Of a stretch of DNA of 38,876 bases, positions 1 to 8,909 are shown piece by piece. Location of the stretch: positions 1 to 38,876 of the forward strand of contig CACXFC010000201.1 in the NCBI GenBank assembly GCA_902766835.1, read 5' to 3'. The stretch's first letter is position 1; the number at the start of each line of letters is the position of its first letter. This stretch comes from an uncultured Coriobacteriaceae bacterium (GTDB lineage Bacteria; Actinomycetota; Coriobacteriia; Coriobacteriales; Atopobiaceae). The position numbers and the translations under genes are program-made. Below the pieces are notes generated by a model. It saw only the letters and a list, made by a program, of their open reading frames with translations. It had not been told where the DNA came from and made no database searches.

Positions 1-870
<870 letters not shown>

Positions 871-898
871 GCTGACGGCCAACAGGCAGTAACCGCAC

Positions 899-940
899 AG
901 GTGGCCCTGACGTGCAAGTGCGCCAGGGCCGCCTCTTCTT
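899..940 (+). terminator. Intrinsic terminator after the GH1 gene
   Basis: A stem-loop with arms around GGCCCTG and CAGGGCC, extended on both sides (AGG/CCT and CG/CG), is followed by the pyrimidine-rich tail CTTCTT. It starts 28 bases after the GH1 stop and probably ends that transcript. Confidence 0.6.
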
Positions 941-996
941 GCCGTACCTTGCGCAATCCCATTCATAGATGACATATTCCGCATGCAGCGAGCGAT

Positions 997-1105
997 CCAT
1001 TTCAAAGGGGCGATACCCTTTTGAAATTGCGAGAGGCAACGGGTCGCTATATATCCCCATTTCAAAAAGGGCATCACCCCTTTGAAATGGCCATTTTTGA
1101 AATGG
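997..1105. repeat. Tandem CCATTTCAAAGGGG palindromes (family 2)
   Basis: The gene-free stretch 871-1201 holds the terminator above and three related inverted repeats. They lie at 997-1029 (ATTTCAAAGGG with CCCTTTTGAAAT), 1057-1090 (CCATTTCAAA with TTTGAAATGG) and a collapsed copy at 1091-1105 (CCATTT with AAATGG). The same unit occurs as a perfect hairpin at 30476-30518. Between the repeats and the next gene, TTGTCG (1149) and TTGTAG (1172) with 17 bp spacing could be a weak promoter. No gene is seen in this gap. Confidence 0.75.
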
Positions 1106-1201
1106 CGGTAGATGTGACAGTTTCGACATGGTTACCGTCTGCCGTCGATTGTCGGTATCATGGAGCGGCAATTGTAGCAAAGCGCTAGGATTTAATGAGC
1201 T

Positions 1202-1963
1202 ATGCAGGCGTATCTTGGTGGTGGGAGTGTTTTGCAACTGAACATTGCGATAGTCGATGACCTTAAGCTCGACCGCGAGCGCCTGTCTGCGGACCTGCGC
1301 TCGTACTTTGCGCGGCGTCCGGATCTCGACATGAAGCTCACCGAGTTCGAGAGCGCCGAACAGCTCATGGAGGCCTATCAGCCGGGCGCTTTCGACGTTC
1401 TGTTCCTCGACATCCTCATGGGTGGGCTCAACGGCATCCAGCTGGCGGGCAAGTTGCGCGAGATTGACCAGAAGGTGCTCATCATCTTCCTGACCTCGTC
1501 GCCCGAGTTTGCCTTCGACGCATTCCCTGTGCACCCCTTCGATTACCTCATGAAGCCCTACGAGTACGAGCGCCTTGAGGCGGTGCTCGCCGAGGTGCTT
1601 CATGCCCTGTCGGCTGAGGAGCCGATCATTTCCATCCGCGTTCCGCGCGATACGCACGAAGTGCCCCTCAACAAGTTGGTGGCCATCGAGTCGCGTGGGC
1701 ATACCGTCGAGGTGCACCTCAGCGACGGCCAGACGCTTCGCAGCATCATGACCTTTGCCGAGATAGAGAAGATCCTGGCCGACGACCCGCGCTTCCTGCG
1801 CTGCAACCGCGGTGTCATCGTCAACATGGACCAGGTGCTCAGGCTCGACGGTGACGTGTTCAAGATGCGCGACGGCACCATCTTCCCGCTGCGCGTGCGC
1901 AACCGCTCGGCGCTGGTCTCGAAGTTCTCCCAGTACACGATTTCGCGGATGGAAGGGCGCTGA
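1202..1963 (+). CDS. LytTR-family response regulator
   Basis: Cytoplasmic two-component response regulator that binds DNA through a LytTR domain, as AgrA and VirR do. The receiver domain spans residues 14-130, with the acidic pair Asp19-Asp20, phospho-acceptor Asp70 (VLFLDILM) and Lys118 (MKPYEY). The LytTR domain runs from about 148 to the C-terminus. The ATG at 1202 has AGGA 11 bases upstream. A TTG at 1232 preceded by GGGAG would give the more usual short N-terminus (QLNIAIVDD), so the first 10 residues are doubtful. It is followed after 4 bases by its kinase gene. Family assignment is secure; target genes are unknown. Confidence 0.9.
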   Translation: MQAYLGGGSVLQLNIAIVDDLKLDRERLSADLRSYFARRPDLDMKLTEFESAEQLMEAYQPGAFDVLFLDILMGGLNGIQLAGKLREIDQKVLIIFLTSSPEFAFDAFPVHPFDYLMKPYEYERLEAVLAEVLHALSAEEPIISIRVPRDTHEVPLNKLVAIESRGHTVEVHLSDGQTLRSIMTFAEIEKILADDPRFLRCNRGVIVNMDQVLRLDGDVFKMRDGTIFPLRVRNRSALVSKFSQYTISRMEGR

Positions 1964-1967
1964 CGCC

Positions 1968-3305
1968 ATGGGCCCGCATGCCAACACCATCTTGCGCTAT
2001 GCCCTCGAGCTTGCCTCGGTCATTCCCGCGGCCGTGATTGCGCTCATTCCGGTGCACCGCAGCCTGCGCAGGTCGAAGACCCTCGTGTATGGGGCGATGG
2101 CAGTCGTGTTGCTGGCCTTCGTGGTTGCGGGCTCGTTTATTGGCGCCTACTTTGGCTGTGCGTCCAGCCTGGTCACCTTCGCCTTCATGCCGCTGTTGCT
2201 GGCAGTCTACAGCTACGTTGTCGACCTCAACGTGGGCAAGACGCTCTTTTGCTTCATGTTCTCCACGGCACTTTGTGCCCTGTCAACGCTGTTCGTGAGC
2301 CTGCTCAATGCGCCGGTCGAGGCGACGAACCCTTTGGTCACCTTCCTGCCCGAGACGTCGCTCATGGTCATCTTGGCCGAGGTGGTCATCGGCATTCTGT
2401 TCTATCGTACGCTTGATGCCAAGCTGTCCATGCTGCTCACGGAGGAAGACCTCGACGGCTCGTGGTACCCGGCCTCGTTTGCCGCCTTCCTACTTGCCGC
2501 GATTCTCATTTGGGTCTCGCCAACCAACTACGCCCTACTCCTGGAAGGGCGCATCCGCACCATATCGATGGCGGCCTGCGTCATTGTGGCCATTGGGCTC
2601 GTGTTTCTGATTGACGTGATTTGGCGCCTCTCGTCGCACCTCGTCGAGAACACCAGGCTTCGGCAAGAGAACAACATGCTTTCGATGGAAGAGCGTCGCT
2701 ATGCGCAGCTGCGCAGCTACATGAACCAGACGCGTGAGCTCCGCCACGACTTCCGCCAGCACATGCGCGTCATCAGCGGACTTGTGCACGGCAACCAGAT
2801 TGACGAGCTTACCAACTACGTCGATCAGATCAACCAGATGGCTGGGCAGGAGCACCGGCGCCTGTGCGCAAACCATGCGGTGGATGCGGTTGCCTCCTAT
2901 TACGAGGCCATGGCCGCCGAGCAGGGTGCCACCATCGAATGGTCGCTCGATGTGCCGGAGGAGGTCTTCATCAAGGAGGCCGACCTCTGCTCGATTATTG
3001 GCAACTTGGTAGAGAACGCCCTTCAGGCGGTAAGCAAGCTGCCGGCAGACCGTCAGATAGTCAAGGTGACCGTGCGCCTGATAACCGAGGCGATGCTGGG
3101 CATCACCGTCAAGAACCCCTACGAGGGCAAGATTCGCATGGGGCGCAACGGTTTGCCGCGCACGTACAAGCGCGGGCACGGCATCGGGCTCGCTTCGGTT
3201 TCGGCCATCGCAAAGCGCTATGGCGGCACCTGCGACATAGATGTCTCGAACGGCCAGTTTGCCGTGAGCATCCTCATGTATGGAGAAGAGAAGAACGCAG
3301 CATAG
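1968..3305 (+). CDS. GHKL sensor histidine kinase (AgrC-like)
   Basis: Membrane sensor kinase, 445 aa, partner of the LytTR regulator four bases upstream. Residues 10-218 form about six hydrophobic segments with short loops, the usual sensor layout of AgrC/ComD-type kinases. A helical stretch leads to the phospho-acceptor His260 in RELRHDFRQH. The ATP-binding domain has its N box at Asn346-Asn350 (GNLVENAL) and its G box at 403-407 (GHGIG). The D box is weak, as in other GHKL kinases of this type. The ATG at 1968 has GGAAGG upstream. I see no AgrB/AgrD peptide gene in the window, so the signal is unknown. Confidence 0.9.
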   Translation: MGPHANTILRYALELASVIPAAVIALIPVHRSLRRSKTLVYGAMAVVLLAFVVAGSFIGAYFGCASSLVTFAFMPLLLAVYSYVVDLNVGKTLFCFMFSTALCALSTLFVSLLNAPVEATNPLVTFLPETSLMVILAEVVIGILFYRTLDAKLSMLLTEEDLDGSWYPASFAAFLLAAILIWVSPTNYALLLEGRIRTISMAACVIVAIGLVFLIDVIWRLSSHLVENTRLRQENNMLSMEERRYAQLRSYMNQTRELRHDFRQHMRVISGLVHGNQIDELTNYVDQINQMAGQEHRRLCANHAVDAVASYYEAMAAEQGATIEWSLDVPEEVFIKEADLCSIIGNLVENALQAVSKLPADRQIVKVTVRLITEAMLGITVKNPYEGKIRMGRNGLPRTYKRGHGIGLASVSAIAKRYGGTCDIDVSNGQFAVSILMYGEEKNAA

Positions 3306-3391
3306 GCGTGTGGGGCTAGCTGCTCGGATTGACGTGCACTGGGGCGTCCCCCTGACACAGCGCGCTTGGCGCCATCTTAAGGATTTCGTAC

Positions 3392-3928
3392 CTAGTGCCG
3401 CTTGATGGTCTCCCTTGTTGCCACGAGCTTGTCGGCAAAGCACAGAAGGGCCGCCTCGCGATGCAGGGGAGGTAGGGGCACCATCGGGAACATGTGCGTG
3501 CGAATCATGTGCTGCTCGAGGCGGTCGATGTGATGGTCGCGCACGGCGTTGCGGCATGCGGTGAAGGGGTGCGTGAACCCATGCAGCTTGTTGTCGGGGT
3601 GCGGCTTGTGCCAGTCGTAGAGGAAGTAGTCGTGCAGCAGCGCCCCGCGGGTGAGGGCACGCACGTCAACGGCAATCTGCCAGTTTCGGGCAAGTGTGAG
3701 GGCTAGCGCCGTGACGGCAAGTGAGTGCGCCAGGACGCTTGTGGTTCCATGTTGCATGAAGCGTGCAGAAGAGCGCATGCCCTCCGAGTAGAGGATGTCG
3801 GAGCCATACGCATCGATGATATCGGCAACCGATGTTTCTTTTGCTATGAGGGTACGTGCCTCGCGTCGTGCTTCTTGTGCGGCGGCAATCTTTTGGGGAA
3901 ACGTGACTACATCATTAATGAAACTCAT
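3392..3928 (-). CDS. HD-domain phosphohydrolase
   Basis: Small (178 aa) soluble protein of the HD metal-dependent phosphohydrolase superfamily. The metal ligands fit His68, His99-Asp100 (LLHDYFLYDWH) and Asp166 (CFADKL), with further His residues at 107, 120 and 133 typical of this domain. It lies 15 bases after the histidine kinase stop on the same strand, so it is probably the last gene of the response regulator-kinase operon. The start ATG has GAGGG upstream. The substrate is not predictable; homologues are usually annotated only as HD-domain proteins. Confidence 0.85.
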   Translation of the reverse strand: MSFINDVVTFPQKIAAAQEARREARTLIAKETSVADIIDAYGSDILYSEGMRSSARFMQHGTTSVLAHSLAVTALALTLARNWQIAVDVRALTRGALLHDYFLYDWHKPHPDNKLHGFTHPFTACRNAVRDHHIDRLEQHMIRTHMFPMVPLPPLHREAALLCFADKLVATRETIKRH

Positions 3929-3943
3929 TATCAGCCCTCGTAG

Positions 3944-5296
3944 TTAAGCCTTTGCCGCAAGGCGTACGGTAAAGCGCGTGCCCACGCCTTCGTGTGACAC
4001 GACCTCGATAGATCCAGCGTGTGCGTCTACTATCCACTTCGCAATGGAAAGGCCGAGCCCCGTGCCCTCCGAGATACCACCGCGTGCCTGCTCGGCGCGG
4101 TAGAAGCGCTCGAAGATGTGCTTCACGTCGTGTTCGCTCATGCCCACGCCCTCGTCTTGGACGCTGTAGCTTACCGACGTTGTGTCGTGGCGGGCCGAGA
4201 GCGTGATGGTGGTGCCCGCGAGCGAGTACTTCTGCGCGTTCTGCACGATGATGCGCAGCGACTGCTTGAGCATGCCCGCATCTCCCGTCGTCAGGTAGCC
4301 CGGGTCCTCGCTGGCCGCCTCGTCAAGCGTGCATACGTAGGTATGGTCCGCGTCGATCATGGACGACTCTTCGCATACCTCGCGCACCAGCTGGGCCACG
4401 TTGACGTCCTCTTTGCTGAGGGTGTTGCGGCCCGAGTCGCCGCGCGCCAGGAAGAGCAGCTGCTCCACAAGCTCCTGCATGTGGGCAGACTCGGTCTTGA
4501 GGGCCGCAATCGACTCGTCGAGTACGCTCTCGTCGGTCTTGCCCCAGCGGTCGAGCATGTTTACGTAGCCCTGGATGACGGCGATGGGTGTGCGCAGCTC
4601 ATGGCTGGCATCCGACACGAAGCGCATCTGCTGGAGCTTGGCCTCCTGCATCTGGCGGAGCAGCCCGTTGAGGGCGACCTCAATGCTGCGCAGGTCGCGG
4701 TCGCCGGTGGTGACGGTGGGGGAGTCGACGCTCGCGCGCTCGATGGCCTGCTCGAGCGTGGCCATCTTGTCGGACTCCAGCGACATGGGGTCGGAGGAGG
4801 CCGTCGCATGCCCTATGGCCTCTGCCGCCACGGCAAGGTCATTGAGGGGCTGGAGCGTGCGGCGCACGCGGCGGGTGTCAGAGAAGAAGTCGAAGAGCCC
4901 CAAGACTTGGCAGAACAGCCAAAACGCAATATAGGGGGTAAGGAGGCTCACATACTGCGCCAGCGCGAAGACGTGCTCCTTGCCATCCGCCCCATGAACT
5001 ATGAACTGCCACGTGGCCAGGTTTGCACCGGTACCCGTGAAGACGCAAGCGTCAGGGCGCACTACCTGTGTCTGCATGATGTTGAACGTTATGCCGTCAA
5101 GGGCTGCAGGCGGAAGGCTCTGCGTGCAGTGCCAGGCAAAGATCATGCACAGCAAGAGGAGGATGACGATATCTTCGAGTAGATAGTCCCTGAACCTGCG
5201 CCAGGAGAAGCCCCAGCTGATGGAGCGCGCAATCGAGGCGGTGGGCCTTGCCACGGAAAGGCGCCTCTGGGTGTCGTTAGCCTTCTCGGATGACAT
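3944..5296 (-). CDS. Sensor histidine kinase (HAMP/HisKA type)
   Basis: Inner-membrane sensor kinase, 450 aa, partner of the OmpR-type regulator upstream. Transmembrane segments lie near 39-58 and 116-138 and flank an extracytoplasmic region of about 58 residues. A HAMP-like linker follows (140-215). The HisKA motif carries phospho-His232 (VSDASHELRTP). The ATPase has its N box at Asn353, G1 box at DEGVGM (381-386) and G2 box at GTGLGL (411-416). The ATG at 5296 has GGAG upstream and overlaps the regulator's end by 20 bases, suggesting translational coupling. An upstream in-frame extension was rejected because it reads through the regulator gene. Confidence 0.93.
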   Translation of the reverse strand: MSSEKANDTQRRLSVARPTASIARSISWGFSWRRFRDYLLEDIVILLLLCMIFAWHCTQSLPPAALDGITFNIMQTQVVRPDACVFTGTGANLATWQFIVHGADGKEHVFALAQYVSLLTPYIAFWLFCQVLGLFDFFSDTRRVRRTLQPLNDLAVAAEAIGHATASSDPMSLESDKMATLEQAIERASVDSPTVTTGDRDLRSIEVALNGLLRQMQEAKLQQMRFVSDASHELRTPIAVIQGYVNMLDRWGKTDESVLDESIAALKTESAHMQELVEQLLFLARGDSGRNTLSKEDVNVAQLVREVCEESSMIDADHTYVCTLDEAASEDPGYLTTGDAGMLKQSLRIIVQNAQKYSLAGTTITLSARHDTTSVSYSVQDEGVGMSEHDVKHIFERFYRAEQARGGISEGTGLGLSIAKWIVDAHAGSIEVVSHEGVGTRFTVRLAAKA

Positions 5297-5978
5297 ATCC
5301 CACTCCGCGTACGGTTGTGATGAGCTTGATGTCATACTGGTCGTCGATCTTGGCGCGCAGGTGTCGAATGTACACATCGATGATGTTGGTCTCGCCCACA
5401 AAGTCGTACCCGCAGGCGAGCTGCACGAGGCGGTCGCGGCTCATGACGACGTTGCGGTTCTCCATAAGGGCCTTGAGCACCTCAAACTCGCGGTTGGTCA
5501 GCTCGATGGGGTCATTTCCCACGCGCACTTCGTGCTGCTCGACATCGAGGGTCACGCCCTTGATGCTCAGCACGTGATGGTTGGGGTCAGGCGCCGCCTC
5601 ACCTGTCTGCGGGGTGGTCTCCCGGCGCTTGAGGGCCACGCGGATGCGCGCCAGCAGCTCCTCTATGGCAAAGGGCTTGGTGATGTAGTCGTCTGCCCCG
5701 GCATCGAGGCCGGCCACCTTGTCCATGACGGCATCGCGCGCGGTGAGCATGATGACGGGCACATCGCTCTCGCGGCGGATGCGTCGCAGCACCTCCATGC
5801 CGTTGAGCTGGGGAAGGAGCACGTCGAGCAGAATGAGGTCGTAGTCGCCTGCCAGGGCCTGCTCAACGCCCGCGCGGCCATCGGTGACCTTGTCGACCTC
5901 ATAGCCCTCATGGGTCAGCTCGAGCTCTACGAACCGGGCAATCTTCTCTTCGTCCTCTACGATCAGGATCTTTGCCAT
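5277..5978 (-). CDS. OmpR-family response regulator
   Basis: Transcriptional regulator, 233 aa, first gene of the operon with the kinase and HD protein. The receiver domain has Asp9, phospho-acceptor Asp52 (ILLDVLLPQ), Thr79 and Lys101. A linker of about 20 residues leads to the winged-helix DNA-binding domain (about 135-230) with the typical end TTVRGVGYVI. The ATG at 5978 is preceded by a strong GGAGGA site; the open frame continues upstream but without a better start. Function as a DNA-binding two-component regulator is secure. The genes it controls are unknown. Confidence 0.95.
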   Translation of the reverse strand: MAKILIVEDEEKIARFVELELTHEGYEVDKVTDGRAGVEQALAGDYDLILLDVLLPQLNGMEVLRRIRRESDVPVIMLTARDAVMDKVAGLDAGADDYITKPFAIEELLARIRVALKRRETTPQTGEAAPDPNHHVLSIKGVTLDVEQHEVRVGNDPIELTNREFEVLKALMENRNVVMSRDRLVQLACGYDFVGETNIIDVYIRHLRAKIDDQYDIKLITTVRGVGYVIREG

Positions 5979-6030
5979 GCGTTCCTCCGCGTGTGCCGCT
6001 TCTGTTACCTCTTGATGATAGATGGAAACA

Positions 6031-6071
6031 GAAAAACGCGGGTGGAGCGCTGCTGTGCGTTCCACCCGCGT
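6031..6071 (-). terminator. Intrinsic terminator after the UBA-domain gene
   Basis: A perfect 11-bp stem (ACGCGGGTGGA at 6036 with TCCACCCGCGT at 6061) is followed on the minus strand by a run of T. It sits between the UBA-domain gene and the OmpR regulator, so these are probably separate transcripts, or the regulator operon is reached only by read-through. Confidence 0.8.
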
Positions 6072-6082
6072 GATTGCCCGCG

Positions 6083-6628
6083 TTACTCGTTCTTCTTGAA
6101 GTCGCCCTTGATGCTCTCGGCTGCATCCGCGGCCTTGTCCATGGCCTCGTTGACGTCGATGGTCACGGGGCTTGCACCCTCGATGCGATACCTGAACCCG
6201 AAGAACAGGCCGATGATGAGCAGCCAGATGGAGGCGCCCCAGGCAAGGATGCCAATGATGATGAGCAGCAGGGGGATGGCCACGACGCGCTCGCCATTGC
6301 GCTCGGCGATGAAGGTCATGTCAAGGCCGCTGCGGACGAGGCGGCGCGCCTCATTGCAGAATGAGCTCCACATCTCGCCGAGCTTGGTCTTCTTGCTGGT
6401 GCGCTGGTACTCCTCCTGCGCCTCCTGCATCTCGACCGAGACCTCGCTCTTGGTGGCAGAACCCGTGGTCTCGTACGTGGCAGTCTGAGCCTCGGCCTTG
6501 CCGGCGTTCTCAAGCCAGATGATGGCGTCGAGCACGTCGAAGTCGCAGGCCTCGAGGGCTTCCTTCGCGTCCTGGTAGCTAACGCCGGTCTTCTCGCGGA
6601 CCAGTTCGACCTTTTCGAGCATTTCCAT
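6083..6628 (-). CDS. UBA-like and DUF4342-type membrane protein
   Basis: Small (181 aa) membrane protein of unknown role. Residues 4-42 form a UBA/TS-N-like three-helix domain (VREKTGVSYQDAKEAL... DAIIWLE). A charged linker follows, then a DUF4342-like part with a long hydrophobic segment at 115-146 (probably one hairpin or two short helices) and a charged tail. The start ATG has AAAGGGG nine bases upstream. It lies on the same strand as the downstream two-component operon but is separated by a terminator. Similar proteins are common in Firmicutes and Actinobacteria, without a known function that I can name. Confidence 0.75.
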   Translation of the reverse strand: MEMLEKVELVREKTGVSYQDAKEALEACDFDVLDAIIWLENAGKAEAQTATYETTGSATKSEVSVEMQEAQEEYQRTSKKTKLGEMWSSFCNEARRLVRSGLDMTFIAERNGERVVAIPLLLIIIGILAWGASIWLLIIGLFFGFRYRIEGASPVTIDVNEAMDKAADAAESIKGDFKKNE

Positions 6629-6746
6629 GATGTACCCCTTTGTGTAGGTGGTTGTACTTGTTGGGCACTATGATGCACGCCGAAGATTAACCGTCCCTTG
6701 GGCCAAGATTAAAGATTGATGAGTTATTCCGTAAGCTTCCGCGGGG

Positions 6747-6779
6747 CAAGTAGGGGACACGCCCCCAGTGCGCTACTTG
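6747..6779 (-). repeat. Decayed copy of the GGGACACGCCC palindrome at the msrA stop
   Basis: TAGGGGACACGCCC (6751-6764) matches one arm of the palindrome family seen in full at 10081. The flanks CAAGTAG (6747) and CTACTTG (6773) pair with each other, so the element still folds. It overlaps the msrA stop codon and may act as its 3' hairpin. Confidence 0.5.
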
Positions 6780-7267
6780 GGGAGGCGGTCAAGGTTTTCG
6801 AAGGTGATGTGGCAGTATCCGCCGGGGTTCTTCTTGAGGTAGTCCTGGTGATACTCCTCAGCGGGGTAGAAGCTGGCAAGCGGCTCAAGCTCCACTGCCA
6901 GGGGCTCGCGGTAGTGCTCCTGCTGGCGTGCAAACACCCGCGCGGCCACGCCGTGGGCATCCTCGTCCACATAGTAGACGCCCGTGCGGTACTGGGTTCC
7001 CCGGTCGTTGCCCTGCTGGTTGTGCGAGAGCGGGTCGATGATCATGAAGTACTGGTCGAGTATGGTCTCGAGGCTTACCAGACTGGGGTCGTACGTGACG
7101 TGGACCGTCTCGGCAAAACCTGTGGTGTCGGTGCAAACCTGCTGGTAGGTGGGGTTGTCGGTATGTCCATTGGCATAGCCGACCTCAGTTGCGGTGACGC
7201 CGGGAATGCGCGAGAAGTACTCCTCGACACCCCAGAAGCATCCGCCTGCAAGGTAAATCTCGCTCAT
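6773..7267 (-). CDS. msrA: Peptide-methionine (S)-S-oxide reductase MsrA
   Basis: Reduces methionine-S-sulfoxide in proteins, a cytoplasmic repair enzyme. It is 164 aa, a usual length. The catalytic Cys10 is in the signature GGCFWG near the N-terminus. Other conserved parts are EVGYANGHTDNPTY (about 28-41) and DPLSHNQQGNDRGTQYR (78-94). Cys45 or Cys152 could serve as the resolving cysteine. The ATG is preceded by AAAGGA. It is transcribed away from the dipeptidase gene. No MsrB domain is fused or adjacent. Confidence 0.97.
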   Translation of the reverse strand: MSEIYLAGGCFWGVEEYFSRIPGVTATEVGYANGHTDNPTYQQVCTDTTGFAETVHVTYDPSLVSLETILDQYFMIIDPLSHNQQGNDRGTQYRTGVYYVDEDAHGVAARVFARQQEHYREPLAVELEPLASFYPAEEYHQDYLKKNPGGYCHITFENLDRLPK

Positions 7268-7282
7268 GTCTGTCCTTTCGTA

Positions 7283-7300
7283 CGCGGTATAAAAACCGCG
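7283..7300. promoter_or_regulatory. Inverted repeat in the msrA leader
   Basis: CGCGGT (7283) and ACCGCG (7295) form an inverted repeat with a 6-bp A/T spacer, 16 bases upstream of the msrA start, in the divergent msrA-dipeptidase spacer. It could be a regulator site or a leader hairpin. On the plus strand TATAGT at 7325 is a possible -10 for the dipeptidase gene, without a clear -35. Confidence 0.3.
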
Positions 7301-7386
7301 TCGGTCGCCACCTCGCGTAACAGGTATAGTAAAACGGTCTGTCCATTATCCGTGTGTCAGCACGAATTATATATGGGGGAGTGCCC

Positions 7387-8901
7387 ATGCCCTGCACAAC
7401 GATCCTTGTTGGCAAAAACGCTAGCTACGACGGTTCGACTATCATTGCGCGCAACGACGATTCGCCAAGCGGCGAGTTCACGCCCAAACGCATGACCGTG
7501 GTACTTCCCCAAGATCAGCCCAAGCAGTATCGCAGCGTCATTTCGCATGTGCAGATTGACCTGAGCGACCTTGAGCCTATGCGCTACACCTGCGTGCCCA
7601 ACGTGCTTGAGGGCGAGGGCATCTGGGCGGCTGCGGGAATCAACGCATGCGAGGTGGCCATGACCGCCACCGAGACCATCACCTCGAATCCCCGCGTGCT
7701 GGGCGCCGACCCGCTGGTCGATCTGCAGCCCGCCGTGGGCAAGGAGGGGCAGGAGGGCTATGTGCCCGAGACATGCGGCGGCATTGGCGAAGAGGACATC
7801 GTGACGCTCGTCCTGCCCTATATCCGCTCTGCGCGCGAGGGCGTCCTGCGCCTGGGCTCGCTGCTCGAGCGCTACGGAACCTACGAGATGAACGGCATCG
7901 CGTTTGCTGACCTCGATGAGGTGTGGTGGCTCGAGACCGTGGGCGGCCACCACTGGATTGCCCGGCGCGTGCCCGACGACTGCTATGTGACCATGCCCAA
8001 CCAGCTGGGCATCGATCTGTTCGACCTGGTAGATGCCGAAGGGGAGCAGCGCGCCCATCTCTGCAGCCCTGACCTGCGCGCATGGATGACGCAGCATCAC
8101 CTCGACCGCACCGTGCGTGCCGAGGGCGAGAGCGCCGACACCTTTGACCCCCGTGCGGCCTTTGGCAGTGCCTCGGATTCCGACCACGTCTACAACACGC
8201 CGCGCGCCTGGGCCATCCAGCGTCGGCTCAACCCGCACGGCAATGTCTGGGATGGCCCCGCGGCAGACTATACGCCCGAGAGCGATGACATTCCCTGGGC
8301 ACGCAAGCCGGAGCGTCTGGTTACCATCGAAGACGTGAAGGACGTCCTTTCGTTGCACTACCAGGGAACGCCCTACGACTGCTACGGTGCCTCCGGTGCC
8401 ACTCGCTCGCCCTACCGCCCCATCGGCGTCAACCGCACCGACGACCTCTCCATCATCCAGCTTCGCCCCTACGCTCCCAAGGGCGCGCGTGGCGTCCAGT
8501 GGATCACCTTTGGGTCCAACGTCTTCAATACCGTGGCGCCGTTCTACACGACCGTGCGCTCGATGCCTGCCTATCTTGCGGGTACGACGGCTGCCGTGGA
8601 CACCGGCAACTTCTACTGGGCGAGCAGGTTGGTGGCGGCTTTGGCCGACCCGCACTTCAACGCCTGCGCGCCGCATGTGGAGCGCTACCAGCTGAAGGTT
8701 GCTGCCATGGGCCATGCGCTGCTCGCCGCAACGGACGAAAAGGTGACGCAGGTATCCGAATATCAGCTCTGTGAAGCGCTCGAGGCAGCCAACAACCGCA
8801 TGGCCGACGACCTTCGCGCCCAGACCGACCAACTGCTTTCCAACGTGCTGTTCACTTCTAGCATGGGCATGCGGAACTCGTTTGCCCGCTCCGATGGGTA
8901 G
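7387..8901 (+). CDS. C69-family dipeptidase
   Basis: Dipeptidase of peptidase family C69 (formerly U34), an N-terminal-nucleophile hydrolase like lactobacillar PepD. The nucleophile is Cys3 in MPCTTILVGK, which is probably exposed after removal of Met-Pro. It is followed by the family signature DGSTIIARNDDS. The length of 504 aa is slightly above the usual 470-490. The start at 7387 is chosen because GGGGGAG lies directly upstream and because it puts the Cys at the N-terminus; an in-frame codon 11 triplets upstream has no such site. There is no signal peptide, so it should act in the cytoplasm. Eight bases separate it from the permease gene. Confidence 0.93.
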   Translation: MPCTTILVGKNASYDGSTIIARNDDSPSGEFTPKRMTVVLPQDQPKQYRSVISHVQIDLSDLEPMRYTCVPNVLEGEGIWAAAGINACEVAMTATETITSNPRVLGADPLVDLQPAVGKEGQEGYVPETCGGIGEEDIVTLVLPYIRSAREGVLRLGSLLERYGTYEMNGIAFADLDEVWWLETVGGHHWIARRVPDDCYVTMPNQLGIDLFDLVDAEGEQRAHLCSPDLRAWMTQHHLDRTVRAEGESADTFDPRAAFGSASDSDHVYNTPRAWAIQRRLNPHGNVWDGPAADYTPESDDIPWARKPERLVTIEDVKDVLSLHYQGTPYDCYGASGATRSPYRPIGVNRTDDLSIIQLRPYAPKGARGVQWITFGSNVFNTVAPFYTTVRSMPAYLAGTTAAVDTGNFYWASRLVAALADPHFNACAPHVERYQLKVAAMGHALLAATDEKVTQVSEYQLCEALEAANNRMADDLRAQTDQLLSNVLFTSSMGMRNSFARSDG

Positions 8902-8909
8902 GTATTGAC

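Noticed and set aside
1117-1141. Possible LytTR direct repeats (ACAGTTTCG and TACCGTCTG)
   Set aside because: The start-to-start distance is 16 bases, not the usual 21 or so, and the match to the LytTR box is weak.
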